Origin: Verrucomicrobiaceae bacterium
GTDB lineage: Bacteria > Verrucomicrobiota > Verrucomicrobiae > Verrucomicrobiales > Akkermansiaceae
Direction of reading: 5' to 3'
Length of the DNA stretch: 9,087 nt
Assembly (NCBI GenBank): GCA_003820635.1
Contig: RPOS01000121.1
Location: forward strand, 1-9,087
This document shows positions 1 to 8,100 of the stretch, one piece after another. The first letter of the stretch is position 1. Each line of letters begins with the position of its first letter. A program made the position numbers and the translations under genes. The notes below the pieces were generated by a model. The model saw only the letters and a program-made list of their open reading frames with translations, was not told the DNA's origin and ran no database searches.

Positions 1-701
1 AGGCAGGAGATCTTGTTTTGTTAGGGCCGAACCTGCCGCATACTTGGTTCTCGCGGAAACCCGGACGAACGGCCGACTCCAATGAGGCGATTGTCGTGCA
101 GTTCCTGGCATCGGCGTTTCCCGAAACACTGCTGGCGCTGCCGGAGTTCGAGGTGGTGCGATCCTTGTTGGCCCGGTCAGCGCTGGGGCTGCGGTTTTCT
201 GCCGAGACCGCAGGAGCGCTGGAAACACGGCTGCGGGCCCTGACGGCGGCGCGGGGGCTTGACGCGTGGCTGGCGCTGGCCTCGCTGCTCGGCGAATTGG
301 CGCGGAACGGCGGCGAGGTTTTGGCCGATGCCTCTTACCGCAACCAGCGGTCCTTCAAGATGGAGTCGCGGCTGGGGCGGATCATCGAGCACATCGAGGC
401 TCACTGCGACGAGCGGCTCCCGCTTGGCGAAGTCGCACGCTTCGCCGGCCTCACCCCCTCGTCGTTCGCCCGCTTTTTCCGGAAGATGACCGGTAAAACC
501 TTTGTCGAATTCCGCAATGGCTGCCGCATTCGCAAGGCCTGCCAGTCACTCGTCGAGACCGATCACAGCATTCTGGAAATCGCTCTCGCCAGCGGGTTCG
601 AAAACCTCGCCAATTTCAACCGCCAGTTCCGCAAGTCCACCGGCATGCCGCCCCGCGCCTACCGGAAGCTCCGCAGTCCCGAAGTTTTGCCATCGCGCTG
701 A
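1..701 (+). CDS. AraC-family transcriptional regulator, 5' end cut by the window
   Basis: DNA-binding regulator, probably sensing a small molecule through an N-terminal cupin-like domain and acting on nearby promoters. The reading frame is open to the left edge (first full codon at 3). The TTG at 18 is not a credible start, because the codons before it (GDLV) join those after it to give GDLVLLGPNLPHTW, the usual end of the AraC-type cupin barrel. The gene therefore begins upstream. A variable linker follows. The C-terminal double helix-turn-helix domain is encoded at about 370-685: the first helix pair is around LGEVARFAGLTPSSFARFFR, and the second contains GFENLANFNRQFRKSTGMPP, the AraC/XylS signature. 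The C-terminus is complete (TGA 699-701). It converges on the sugar-transporter remnant at 726-863, and AraC regulators often control adjacent sugar genes. That link is inference, and the ligand is unknown. Confidence 0.9.
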   Translation, partial: AGDLVLLGPNLPHTWFSRKPGRTADSNEAIVVQFLASAFPETLLALPEFEVVRSLLARSALGLRFSAETAGALETRLRALTAARGLDAWLALASLLGELARNGGEVLADASYRNQRSFKMESRLGRIIEHIEAHCDERLPLGEVARFAGLTPSSFARFFRKMTGKTFVEFRNGCRIRKACQSLVETDHSILEIALASGFENLANFNRQFRKSTGMPPRAYRKLRSPEVLPSR

Positions 702-725
702 TTTTTCCGGGCCGGATGAGGCACG

Positions 726-863
726 TCATGGCCTGGTGGCGATGACAGCCGTGCCGTATCCGAACAGGAGTCCGCCAAGGGCGGCGACGTTGCTCAGATA
801 GAAGGCAAAACGAGGCACGCCATTTGCAACCGCAAGTTCTCTGAAGAGATAGGTTGTCGGCAT
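726..863 (-). pseudogene. N-terminal remnant of a sugar-porter MFS transporter
   Basis: A 45-codon frame runs from ATG (863-861) to TGA (728-726). Residues 27-41 read AALGGLLFGYGTAVI, which matches the first transmembrane helix of the sugar porter family (XylE/GalP/GLUT type; family pattern roughly ALGGLLFGYDTAVISG). The frame stops four residues after this match, so the other eleven helices are missing. A full protein would have about 450-500 residues. No continuation shows in other frames between 726 and the end of the AraC gene at 701. The Asp usual after GY, used in proton coupling in XylE-type symporters, is Gly here. The frame is also open for about 32 codons upstream of the ATG, with no recognisable similarity there. 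It lies 89 bases downstream of galE on the same strand. I infer a deletion remnant of a transporter gene once paired with the AraC regulator. A chance match is possible but unlikely given the motif. Confidence 0.65.
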
Positions 864-952
864 CACGGTTTCCCATGGCCGGTCTGTCCCGAAGAATCCG
901 AAAAGCCTCTTCTGACGCCGCTCCCCGGTGTCATTCTACTTGGCGAAATGCG

Positions 953-1978
953 CTATGGGCGGGCGGCATTGCGCGGATAACGGCCGCGATTCGGACCGCA
1001 CATCCACAGCCATGCCGGACGGACCATGTCCCGCACGTCCTTGCGGGTGGCCTCCCAGCCGAGCAACTCCCTGGCCAGCGACGGATCGGCCACCAGTGAA
1101 TCCGGATCACCCGCGCGGCGGGGGCCGTATTTGACTGGCACGGTTTTTCCGGAAACCTCCTCCACGGCGGCAATGATCTGTTTCACGGAAACCCCGACGC
1201 CGGTGCCGAGATTGCAGCGCACGGACACGCCACCGCCGGCCAGGTGATCAAGCGCGCGGGCATGGGCGTCCGCCAGATCCTCGACATGGATGTAATCGCG
1301 GATGCAGGTGCCGTCCGGCGTATCGTAATCGGTGCCGAAAACCTCCAGGTATTCAATTTCCCCGGTGACGGCCATCATCACTCGCGGAATCAGGTGAGTC
1401 TCCGGGTCGTGGTCCTCGCCGATTTTTCCGTCCGGCGAACAACCGCTGGCATTGAAGTAGCGCAGGCAGGCACTGCGCAGTCCCCAGGCGCGGTCACAGT
1501 CAGCAAGGATCCACTCCACCATCAGCTTGCTGCGGCCGTAGGGATTGATCGGGTTCTGGATGTTGGTCTCGGTGATCGGCAGCTTGTCCGGCACGCCGTA
1601 GGTGGCGCAGGTGGAGGAGAAAACGAAGACCTTGCAGCCGAATTGCTGCATCACCTGCAGCAGCTTGACCGGCTCCGCCGTGTTGTTCTGGTAGTATTTC
1701 AGCGGGTCGGTGACGGACTCGCCGACGTAGGCGAAGGCCGCGAAATGGATCACCGCGCCGAAACGGTGTTTTTCAAAAAGCGCGCGGACGAGTTGCTGGT
1801 CGCCCACGTCGCCAACGACCAGTTCGACTCCCGGATCGACGATCGATTGCTCGTGGCCGAAGACGAGGTTGTCCAGGACGACGATTTTCCTGCCCTGGCC
1901 GGCGAGGAGGCGGACGGTATGGGAACCAATGTAACCAGCGCCCCCGGTGACTAGAATGGGCAGATGTGTTTCACTCAT
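953..1978 (-). CDS. galE: UDP-glucose 4-epimerase
   Basis: Cytoplasmic NAD-dependent enzyme interconverting UDP-glucose and UDP-galactose. It serves the Leloir pathway and supplies UDP-galactose for surface polysaccharide. With the start at 1978 the protein has 341 residues, normal for GalE. Visible motifs: Rossmann GxxGxxG (G12, G15, G18 in TGGAGYIGSH), D36 at the end of the second beta strand, HFAA at 78-81, the catalytic SST at 121-123, and Y147xxxK151 in NPYGRSK. RYFNASG follows, then the late GTG and GDP segments typical of the family. The frame is open 23 codons further upstream, but that stretch has no family similarity and MSETHLPILVTGG is the normal N-terminus, so I chose the inner ATG. 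No clear Shine-Dalgarno sequence precedes it. It is transcribed away from the lipoprotein gene, and the sugar-porter remnant lies downstream on the same strand. The last 20 or so residues are not conserved-looking but need not be. Confidence 0.95.
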   Translation of the reverse strand: MSETHLPILVTGGAGYIGSHTVRLLAGQGRKIVVLDNLVFGHEQSIVDPGVELVVGDVGDQQLVRALFEKHRFGAVIHFAAFAYVGESVTDPLKYYQNNTAEPVKLLQVMQQFGCKVFVFSSTCATYGVPDKLPITETNIQNPINPYGRSKLMVEWILADCDRAWGLRSACLRYFNASGCSPDGKIGEDHDPETHLIPRVMMAVTGEIEYLEVFGTDYDTPDGTCIRDYIHVEDLADAHARALDHLAGGGVSVRCNLGTGVGVSVKQIIAAVEEVSGKTVPVKYGPRRAGDPDSLVADPSLARELLGWEATRKDVRDMVRPAWLWMCGPNRGRYPRNAARP

Positions 1979-1992
1979 GATTTTCGCAAGTG

Positions 1993-2022
1993 ATCCAAGC
2001 GGAGAACGCCAGCCGTTGTCAA
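1993..2022 (-). promoter_or_regulatory. possible galE promoter
   Basis: On the minus strand a perfect TTGACA (2022-2017) is followed 18 bases later by TTGGAT (1998-1993), a weak -10 with matches at the first and last two positions. It would start transcription about 8-10 bases before the galE ATG at 1978. The -35 match is exact and in the right place. The -10 is poor and the leader would be very short, so this is tentative. Confidence 0.25.
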
Positions 2023-2098
2023 CCCGCGGAAAAGCCCACGGTTTCAAATCATGGTAAAAGCACTCGAATAAGCCCGCGGTCCGTGCTGTCTTAGTTGC

Positions 2099-3079
2099 AT
2101 GAGAAAAAACCTTCTTCCATGGAGCGCGGCTCTGGCCGTCGTGGCCGCGCTGGCATCCAGTTCGTGCACCTATGATCCCTACTACTCATCGGCAGGCGGC
2201 TACTACAGCAGCGGCTACGGCGACGGTTACGGCTATGGCGGCAGCTCTTTTTCCACATCCCTGTTCGTGACCACTGGCGATCCTCGCTGGGGATACGACC
2301 CCTACACATACTGCTACTACGACTACCGCAGCCGCCGCTACTACGATCCCTATCTCTACGGCTATTATCCCATCGGCTACCGTCCGGCAGCGGTTTACGG
2401 CGTGCCACACCCGCACGGCTGGCGTCCGGGACACGGCTACTGCCCGCCCCCAAGGACCGTGCGCAATGTGACGGTGGTGAACTACCAAGACCGCGAGTCA
2501 GCCTACCGGAATTCCGATTACAGTTGGTCCCGCCAGGTGCGGCAACAATCGCCAAGCCGCCATGGTTCCTACAGCGGAGACCGCGGTTCACACAGCCGCC
2601 CGGATAGCGGGCCGCGCCAAACCAACGACCGTGGCTGGCTCAACCCGGGCAGCCGCGACCGTGAATCCGGATACCGCGGTTCAGGCTCACGCGACCGCCA
2701 AAGCACCCGCCCATCCGCGGACTACAACACGGTGGACCGGCAGCCCGCGCCCGATTCGAGCGCCAACCGGGACCGCACGCAACGTGGGAATTTCCGTCAA
2801 CCGGACCGATCCCCGTCCCGCGAAGCCACTTGGGCGCAGGATGGCAGGGAAATGCGGCAGGCCCGCCCGGAAACCTCGCGCTTCACGCGGGGAAGTTCTC
2901 AAGAGCGCCCACAAGCCCGGCCGCAGGAAAGCCGCCGGCCAAGCGAAAGCCCGCGCATGCAACCGCCAACGCGGGAGGCCGCACCAGCCAGTCCCGCACC
3001 GCCAGCACAACCGCCACGCGAAGACGGTGAACGCGGCGATCGTGGTGGTCGTGGCCTGCGCAGCTTGGGAGAAGGCTGA
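2099..3079 (+). CDS. secreted Tyr-rich, Arg/Ser/Pro-rich low-complexity protein, probable lipoprotein
   Basis: No function recognised. The 326-residue product starts MRKNLLPW followed by a hydrophobic run (about 9-19) and ASSSC ending at C23. This looks like a type II signal peptide, though SSSC is a loose lipobox. Residues 24-110 are very rich in Tyr, Gly and Ser with repeated DPYY/YGYY/GYG patterns and two further Cys. A segment with HPHGWRPGHGYCPPP follows. From about residue 125 to the end the protein is a disordered-looking polyampholyte of Arg, Ser, Asp, Gln and Pro (SRDRESGYRGSGSRDRQS and similar), ending in a Pro/Ala tract and RGDRGGRG. The ATG at 2099 has no obvious ribosome binding site but fits the signal peptide exactly. 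It is divergent from galE and convergent with the rhomboid gene. I infer export to the periplasm or outer membrane. An adhesive, cell-wall-binding or polyanion-binding role is only a guess. Confidence 0.8.
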   Translation: MRKNLLPWSAALAVVAALASSSCTYDPYYSSAGGYYSSGYGDGYGYGGSSFSTSLFVTTGDPRWGYDPYTYCYYDYRSRRYYDPYLYGYYPIGYRPAAVYGVPHPHGWRPGHGYCPPPRTVRNVTVVNYQDRESAYRNSDYSWSRQVRQQSPSRHGSYSGDRGSHSRPDSGPRQTNDRGWLNPGSRDRESGYRGSGSRDRQSTRPSADYNTVDRQPAPDSSANRDRTQRGNFRQPDRSPSREATWAQDGREMRQARPETSRFTRGSSQERPQARPQESRRPSESPRMQPPTREAAPASPAPPAQPPREDGERGDRGGRGLRSLGEG

Positions 3080-3099
3080 GGAATCCGCTGGCACATTTT

Positions 3100-3825
3100 T
3101 CAGCGCTCCTCACGACGGGCCCGGTCACGGCTGAGGCGATCCAAGGTGACTCGTGGCCGCAGGATCCAGCGGCCGCAAATCCAACCCGCAAGACCACCGC
3201 CGAGGTGGCAGGCATGGCCGATTTGAAACCACGAGCCCATGCCGTGCGCGTCGAGTGCCCGGCCACCAGCGGAAATCCATGGCAAGCCGAGCGCGGGATT
3301 CATCAGTGTTAGAATCAACGACGAGAGCAGGATTCCCAGACCGAGGCTTTTCCCCGAGACGGGAATCGGCAGCATCCGCGATTGCGGGGAGAGCGTGGTC
3401 AGCAAAAGCAGCAGCGCGAAACAGCCGCCGGAAAGCCCGACCAACAACCCCGCCCCGAGCAGCAAGTGGCTCAAGCCGCCGCCGAGGATGCCGAGCGCCG
3501 CCGTCCGCAACACCGCAGCCGGGCCTGCCATGTGCTCGATCCTTGAGCCCACCAGCAGCACAAACAACGCATTGAACACCGCGTGCCACCACGATCCGTG
3601 AAGCAGCCCGTAAGTCAGGACTTGCCAGAATTTTCCTGTTAGAAATTCCCCGCGGCTCAGGCCGAAGTTTTCCAACCACCATGCCGGAGCCACGCTGCCG
3701 CCCCGAGTGACCAGCAGCCCATGAAGTCCGAGCGCCGCCAGCGCACATGCCCAGGATGCGGGAGCCCTGAGCAGGCAGCGCAGATTCCGCGCGGCGTGGG
3801 ATAAGGGGCCACCGGAAGCATGCAT
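3100..3825 (-). CDS. rhomboid-family intramembrane serine protease
   Basis: Integral inner-membrane protease that cleaves other membrane proteins within or near their transmembrane segments. Of 241 residues, about six hydrophobic segments can be seen (roughly 24-40, 82-98, 103-128, 130-146, 160-176, 200-221), the six-helix bacterial core. Conserved features: WQVLTYGLLHG with H76; H81xxxN85, equivalent to the oxyanion His and Asn of GlpG; the catalytic serine S132 in GLSG (130-133); and the catalytic H207 in GHACHLGGGLAG, with the Gly-rich helix packing. The usual catalytic pair is therefore present and the enzyme should be active. The C-terminus is a short Arg-rich cytoplasmic tail. It starts 38 bases downstream of nuoC on the same strand and could be cotranscribed with nuoBC. 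The substrate cannot be told from the sequence. No clear terminator separates its end from the convergent gene (gap 3080-3099). Confidence 0.9.
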   Translation of the reverse strand: MHASGGPLSHAARNLRCLLRAPASWACALAALGLHGLLVTRGGSVAPAWWLENFGLSRGEFLTGKFWQVLTYGLLHGSWWHAVFNALFVLLVGSRIEHMAGPAAVLRTAALGILGGGLSHLLLGAGLLVGLSGGCFALLLLLTTLSPQSRMLPIPVSGKSLGLGILLSSLILTLMNPALGLPWISAGGRALDAHGMGSWFQIGHACHLGGGLAGWICGRWILRPRVTLDRLSRDRARREER

Positions 3826-3863
3826 GACGGCGGGCGCGCTCCGGCGCCGGTTTCAACCAAACC

Positions 3864-4433
3864 TCAATCCTGCACCCGCGCCCGCGGCTCGCGGCGCACC
3901 GTGTCCTCACCGCCGGCGCAGGTGACGAATGGGCCACCTTCCAGCGGAGCCACTCCGGTGGAGGGCAGATCCGGCATTTCGGTCGGCCGCCCGGCCAGCG
4001 GGAAATCCTTGCGCAGCGGGTAAAACGGATAGCCCTCCCACATCAGGATGCGCTTGAGGTTCGGGTGACCGGAAAAACGGATGCCCATCATGTCATAGAC
4101 CTCGCGCTCGTGCCAATCCGCGCCCGGCCAGATGTCCGTGGCCGTGGGAACGCTTTCTTCCTCACCCACCATTGCCTTCACGCGCAGGTGCTTCGAGTCA
4201 TTCACCGTGGCGAGTTCATACACCATCTCGAATCGCGGATCGTCTCCGAAGTGGTCCAAGCTGGAGATATCAAGGATCATCTCATATCCGAGCTCCTTGC
4301 GGCACTTCGCCAACACGTCGTGCAGCGCGCCGAGTTCGACGCGCAGTGTCTGCTCACCGCGGAACTCCACGGTTTCCAAAATCTTCGCTCCGAATCCTTC
4401 GCGGAGTTGCTTCACATCATCTGCGGCTGCCAT
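3864..4433 (-). CDS. nuoC: NADH-quinone oxidoreductase subunit C
   Basis: Peripheral-arm subunit of respiratory Complex I (30-kDa subunit family), which packs against NuoB and NuoD in the quinone-reduction module on the cytoplasmic side. At 189 residues it is a normal stand-alone NuoC, not a NuoCD fusion. The family signature is clear: W107HERE111[13 protein letters not shown]124, then LKRILMWEG and PLRKDFP at about 139-145. The N-terminal half shows the expected [20 protein letters not shown] strand region. The tail after RPTEMPDLP (about 40 residues) is outside the usual core. It starts 13 bases after the nuoB stop on the same strand, so the two are surely one transcript. No Shine-Dalgarno sequence is visible before the ATG. 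nuoD, usually next, is absent, and a rhomboid gene follows instead. Confidence 0.95.
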   Translation of the reverse strand: MAAADDVKQLREGFGAKILETVEFRGEQTLRVELGALHDVLAKCRKELGYEMILDISSLDHFGDDPRFEMVYELATVNDSKHLRVKAMVGEEESVPTATDIWPGADWHEREVYDMMGIRFSGHPNLKRILMWEGYPFYPLRKDFPLAGRPTEMPDLPSTGVAPLEGGPFVTCAGGEDTVRREPRARVQD

Positions 4434-4446
4434 GGCGGTGTAATAT

Positions 4447-4983
4447 TCAGGAACGATCTTCGAAAAACACTTTCTTCTGAGCCATCGTGGACTCCTCGCC
4501 CTCGATCTTTTTCTGAAGCTGCATCAGCCCCTCGATCAAGGCCTCGGGCCGCGGCGGACAACCGGAAATATACACATCCACCGGAATCAGGCTGTCGATC
4601 CCCTGCAGCACGGCGTAGCTGCGATACATGCCGCCGCTCGACGCGCAGGCACCCATCGCCACGCACCATTTCGGCTCAGGCATCTGGTCCCAGATCCGTT
4701 TCACAACCAGCGCCATCTTGTAGGTCACCGTGCCGGAAACGATCAACACATCCGCCTGCCGCGGCGAAAAGCGCATCACCTCCATGCCGAATCGCGAGAT
4801 GTCGAAGCGGCTTGACGCGGTGGCCATCAGCTCGATCGCGCAGCAGGCCAGACCCATCGGCATCGGCCACAGCGAGTTCTTGCGCATCCAGTTGATGGCG
4901 GCATCCACGCGGGTGACGATCACATTGCCCTCGATCTTGGAATCGTAGGCGGTGTGCAGGGTGTTGGGAGAAGGGCTGACCAT
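4447..4983 (-). CDS. nuoB: NADH-quinone oxidoreductase subunit B
   Basis: Complex I subunit that holds the terminal 4Fe-4S cluster N2 and passes electrons to quinone. With the start at 4983 the protein has 178 residues, usual for NuoB. The four cluster-binding cysteines are present: C47 and C48 in [12 protein letters not shown]113 in MGACASSGG, and C142 in SGCPPRPE. The family segments [27 protein letters not shown] and [18 protein letters not shown] are intact. The frame is open 50 codons further upstream to 5133, but that part has no NuoB similarity and overlaps the mfd leader, so I chose the ATG giving [16 protein letters not shown]. It is the first gene of the run nuoB-nuoC-rhomboid and is divergent from mfd. 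nuoA is not next to it. Two hairpins lie in its leader at 5000-5048. Confidence 0.95.
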   Translation of the reverse strand: MVSPSPNTLHTAYDSKIEGNVIVTRVDAAINWMRKNSLWPMPMGLACCAIELMATASSRFDISRFGMEVMRFSPRQADVLIVSGTVTYKMALVVKRIWDQMPEPKWCVAMGACASSGGMYRSYAVLQGIDSLIPVDVYISGCPPRPEALIEGLMQLQKKIEGEESTMAQKKVFFEDRS

Positions 4984-4999
4984 AAGGGAAAAATCGGCT

Positions 5000-5048
5000 G
5001 CGGCCGGACTCTGGCCGCGCAATCCGCTCCGCTCAAGCCCGGATTGCG
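5000..5048 (-). promoter_or_regulatory. tandem hairpins in the nuoB leader, possible attenuator
   Basis: Two adjacent perfect inverted repeats lie between the divergent nuoB and mfd starts. One has 9-bp arms (CGCAATCCG 5018-5026 and CGGATTGCG 5040-5048, 13-base loop). The other has 6-bp arms (GCGGCC 5000-5005 and GGCCGC 5013-5018, 7-base loop). Read on the nuoB strand, the second stem is followed within about 5 bases by a run of five T's just before the ATG, a layout like an intrinsic terminator or attenuator. The first palindrome could equally be a protein-binding site. The structure is seen; the function is inferred. Confidence 0.35.
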
Positions 5049-5169
5049 GTGAAAATGCGGGTCGGCATGGTAGCAGATGCGGTGGATCAGATGAGAGCGG
5101 TTTTCCTTTGCCTTGCAACGGCGCACTTCTCACTTCTCACAGGGCGCTTCCCGCTTCTTACTCCCCGCC

Positions 5170-8100
5170 GTGTCCCGCAAGGACGATCCCACCCACGGTT
5201 GGCTGCGCCGCGCCGTGACCCACCCGGATTTCGCCCCGCGCCTGGCCCGTCTGGCCGCTGGCGAGGGCGAACTTGTGCTCGATCACACGGCCGAGGCCGC
5301 GCAATCATTCATCGCGGCGCTCGTTTGCGATGCCGCACGCGATCGGGGAAAAAAACGTGCCTGGCTTGTCTGCAACATGCCGCGCCACCGCGAGCGCCTC
5401 GCCGCCGAGATGGAGCTGTGGGGCATCAACGCGCTGGTTCTGCCCGAACCACCGTCCGAAACCGGCGATGGCACCATCGCGGATCCCGAATCCGCCGCCG
5501 AGTGGTTCTCGGTGCTGGAAATCCTCGCCCGCTCGGAAAACTGCGCCGTGCTCTGCGGCAGCGAGGCGTTTTCCGCCAAAGCCCCCTCCCCCGCCGCGTT
5601 GCGCTCGAGCCGCACCACGCTGAAACCCGGCGCCACTCTAGATCCGGAACAACTCGCGAAATCGCTCGCGGAGCACGACTACGAGCGCGTCCCCAGCGTG
5701 ACCGCCCGCGGGCAGTTTGCAGTGCGCGGTGGCATCATCGACCTCTTCGCCTGGCAGGCCGCCAAACCGCTGCGGCTGGAGTTTTTCGACACCGATCTGG
5801 AATCGATCCGCGAGTTCGACCTCGATTCACAGGCATCGACCGCCAAGTTGTTAGAAGCCGAGTTGTTGCTCGCCGAACCAGCGACCGACGCCACCATCGC
5901 GGACTACCGGAGGGCTGACGACCTGATCATTTCCATCGATGCGGAAACGGTAAGACCGGACGTGCGCATTCTCGAAGGCGCGGCCGAGTTCAACAGCGAG
6001 GAGGACTTCACGCTCGCCAGTTATGGCAGCCCGCTCGGCACCTTCGAGGCCGGCGACTTCGTACTGGAGGAACTGCGCCGCGAACATTTTTTCCGCCAAC
6101 TCAACGACTGGAAGCGCGATGGCTGGGACGTCGCGATGGTGTTCTCCAACAAAGGCGAGCAGGAACGATTCGCCGAACTCGCCGGCAAGGATCTCGAGCG
6201 CGATCTCGGTCTCACACCCGTGCGCGGCGAGTTGATGGCCGGTTTCACGCTGCCGGTCATCAAGCTGGCGGTTCTATCATCTTCGGAACTCTTCGGCCGC
6301 TACCGCACGCCGGGTGCTTCGCGGCGCAGCACGCTGGAAAAAGCCCGCGCCGCACGAGCACGCGCCACCGTCGATGAAATGGAGGAAGGCGATCTCGTCG
6401 TGCACTACGAATACGGCCTGGCGAAATTCCGCGGCATCCAACAGGGCGACGACGGCGAGGAACTCGTGCTCGAATACAAGGACGGCGCTCTGCTAGGCGT
6501 GCCGCTCGAACAAGCCCACCTCGTCGGCAAATACGTCGGCATGGGCGGCAAGACTCCGGACCTCAACAAACTCGGCGGCACCGCTTGGAAAAACGCACGC
6601 CGGGCCGCCGAGAAATCGATCCTCGATTACGCCGCGCAGCTTCTCCGCGTGCAGGCCGAGCGCCAGCACGAACCCGGCTTCGCCCACCCGCCGGACACCA
6701 AGTGGATGTGGGAATTCGAGCGCTCATTCCACTTCACCGAAACCGCCGACCAACGCCGCGCCATCGATGAAACCAAGTTGGATCTCGAACAACCGCGCCC
6801 AATGGACCGCTTGATCTGCGGCGACGTCGGATTCGGCAAAACCGAAGTCGCCATCCGCGCCGCCTTCAAGGCCATCACCGGCGGCAAACAGGTGGCCATC
6901 CTCGTGCCGACCACCGTTCTGGCAGAACAACACTGGCGCACCTTCCGCGAACGCATGTCGGACTATCCGATCCGCGTCGATCTACTCAACCGCTTCCGCA
7001 CGCCTTCGGAAATCCGCAATACCATCCAAGGCATCGCCGATGGTTCGGTGGACCTCGTCATCGGCACCCACCGCCTGATTTCCGGCGATGTGAAATTCAA
7101 GGATCTGGGACTCGTCGTCGTCGATGAGGAGCAACGCTTCGGCGTGGCGCATAAGGAAAAATTCAAACAACTCTTCCGCCAGGTGGACGTTCTCACACTT
7201 TCCGCCACGCCGATCCCGCGCACGCTCTACATGGCGCTGATGGGCGCGCGCGACATGTCCACCATCGACACCCCGCCTCCTAACAGAGTGCCCGTTTCCA
7301 CCACCGTCTGCGCCTACGACGAACGCGTCATCCGCGACGCCATCCGCCGCGAAATGAAGCGCGGCGGCCAAGTCTTCTTCCTGCACAACCGCGTGAAAAC
7401 CATCGAGCAGATGCGCTCGCGTATCGCCGAACTCGTGCCCGAGGCGCGCATTCTCGTCGGCCACGGCCAGATGGAAAAGGACGAGTTGGAAGTCGTCATG
7501 CACACCTTCGTCAAGGGCGAGGCCGACGTTTTGTTAGCCACAACCATCATCGAGACCGGCATCGACATCCCCAACGCCAACACCATCCTCATCGACCGCG
7601 CCGACCGCTTCGGCCTGGCCGATCTCTATCAGCTCCGGGGCCGCGTCGGCCGCGCCGGGGAAAAAGCCTACGCCATCCTGCTCTTGCCGCGCGACATGAT
7701 GACCGCCGGCGACGCCCGCAAGCGCATCCACGCCATCAAGCAATACACCGCGCTGGGCTCCGGCTTCAAAATCGCCATGCGCGATCTGGAAATCCGCGGT
7801 TCCGGTAATCTGTTAGGCACCAAACAATCCGGCCACATCGCCCAGATCGGTTTCGAACTCTACTGCCAGCTTCTCCGCCAGTCCGTGGACCGCCTCAAAG
7901 GCCGCAAGGACGCCCCGCGCGGAGAATGCTCCTTCAAGGCGGATTTCGTCATACCCACGGAAACTGCATGGCACCGTGGCGGCGGTTTGCAACCGCCAAG
8001 CCAATCCCTCCCCGCCTTCCTCCCATCCAACTGGCTGACGGAAACCTCCACCCGCATCGCCGCCTACCGCGAACTCTCCGAAGCCGGCACCGAAAAAGCC

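Noticed and set aside
18..20. TTG at 18 as the start of the AraC gene
   Set aside because: The codons upstream in frame complete the cupin motif GDLVLLGPNLPH, so the gene is truncated by the window, not starting here.
1244..1954. 236-codon open frame opposite galE
   Set aside because: It lies wholly antisense to a well-supported galE. Its composition reflects the high-GC third positions of the real gene, and no family is recognisable.
3841..3863. 10-base palindrome CCGGCGCCGG and a 5-bp hairpin between nuoC and the rhomboid gene
   Set aside because: Too short and too likely in GC-rich DNA to call a terminator or operator, and no T-run follows.
3125..3937. 270-codon frame overlapping the rhomboid gene on the same strand
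   Set aside because: The other frame carries all rhomboid catalytic motifs and transmembrane segments. This one is Arg/Ala-rich and runs into nuoC.
4065..4895. 276-codon open frame opposite nuoC and nuoB
   Set aside because: It is antisense to two strongly supported Complex I genes and spans their junction. The translation is a low-complexity Arg/Ser/Pro mixture in its second half.
5113..5169. 19-codon N-terminal extension of Mfd from TTG
   Set aside because: No Mfd similarity, with short CACTTCT-type direct repeats just around it. The GTG at 5170 leaves a normal N-terminus. Not fully excluded.
5049..5918. 289-codon open frame overlapping the start of mfd in another frame
   Set aside because: It is an Arg/Ala-rich translation with no domain, overlapping the conserved UvrB-like part of mfd.
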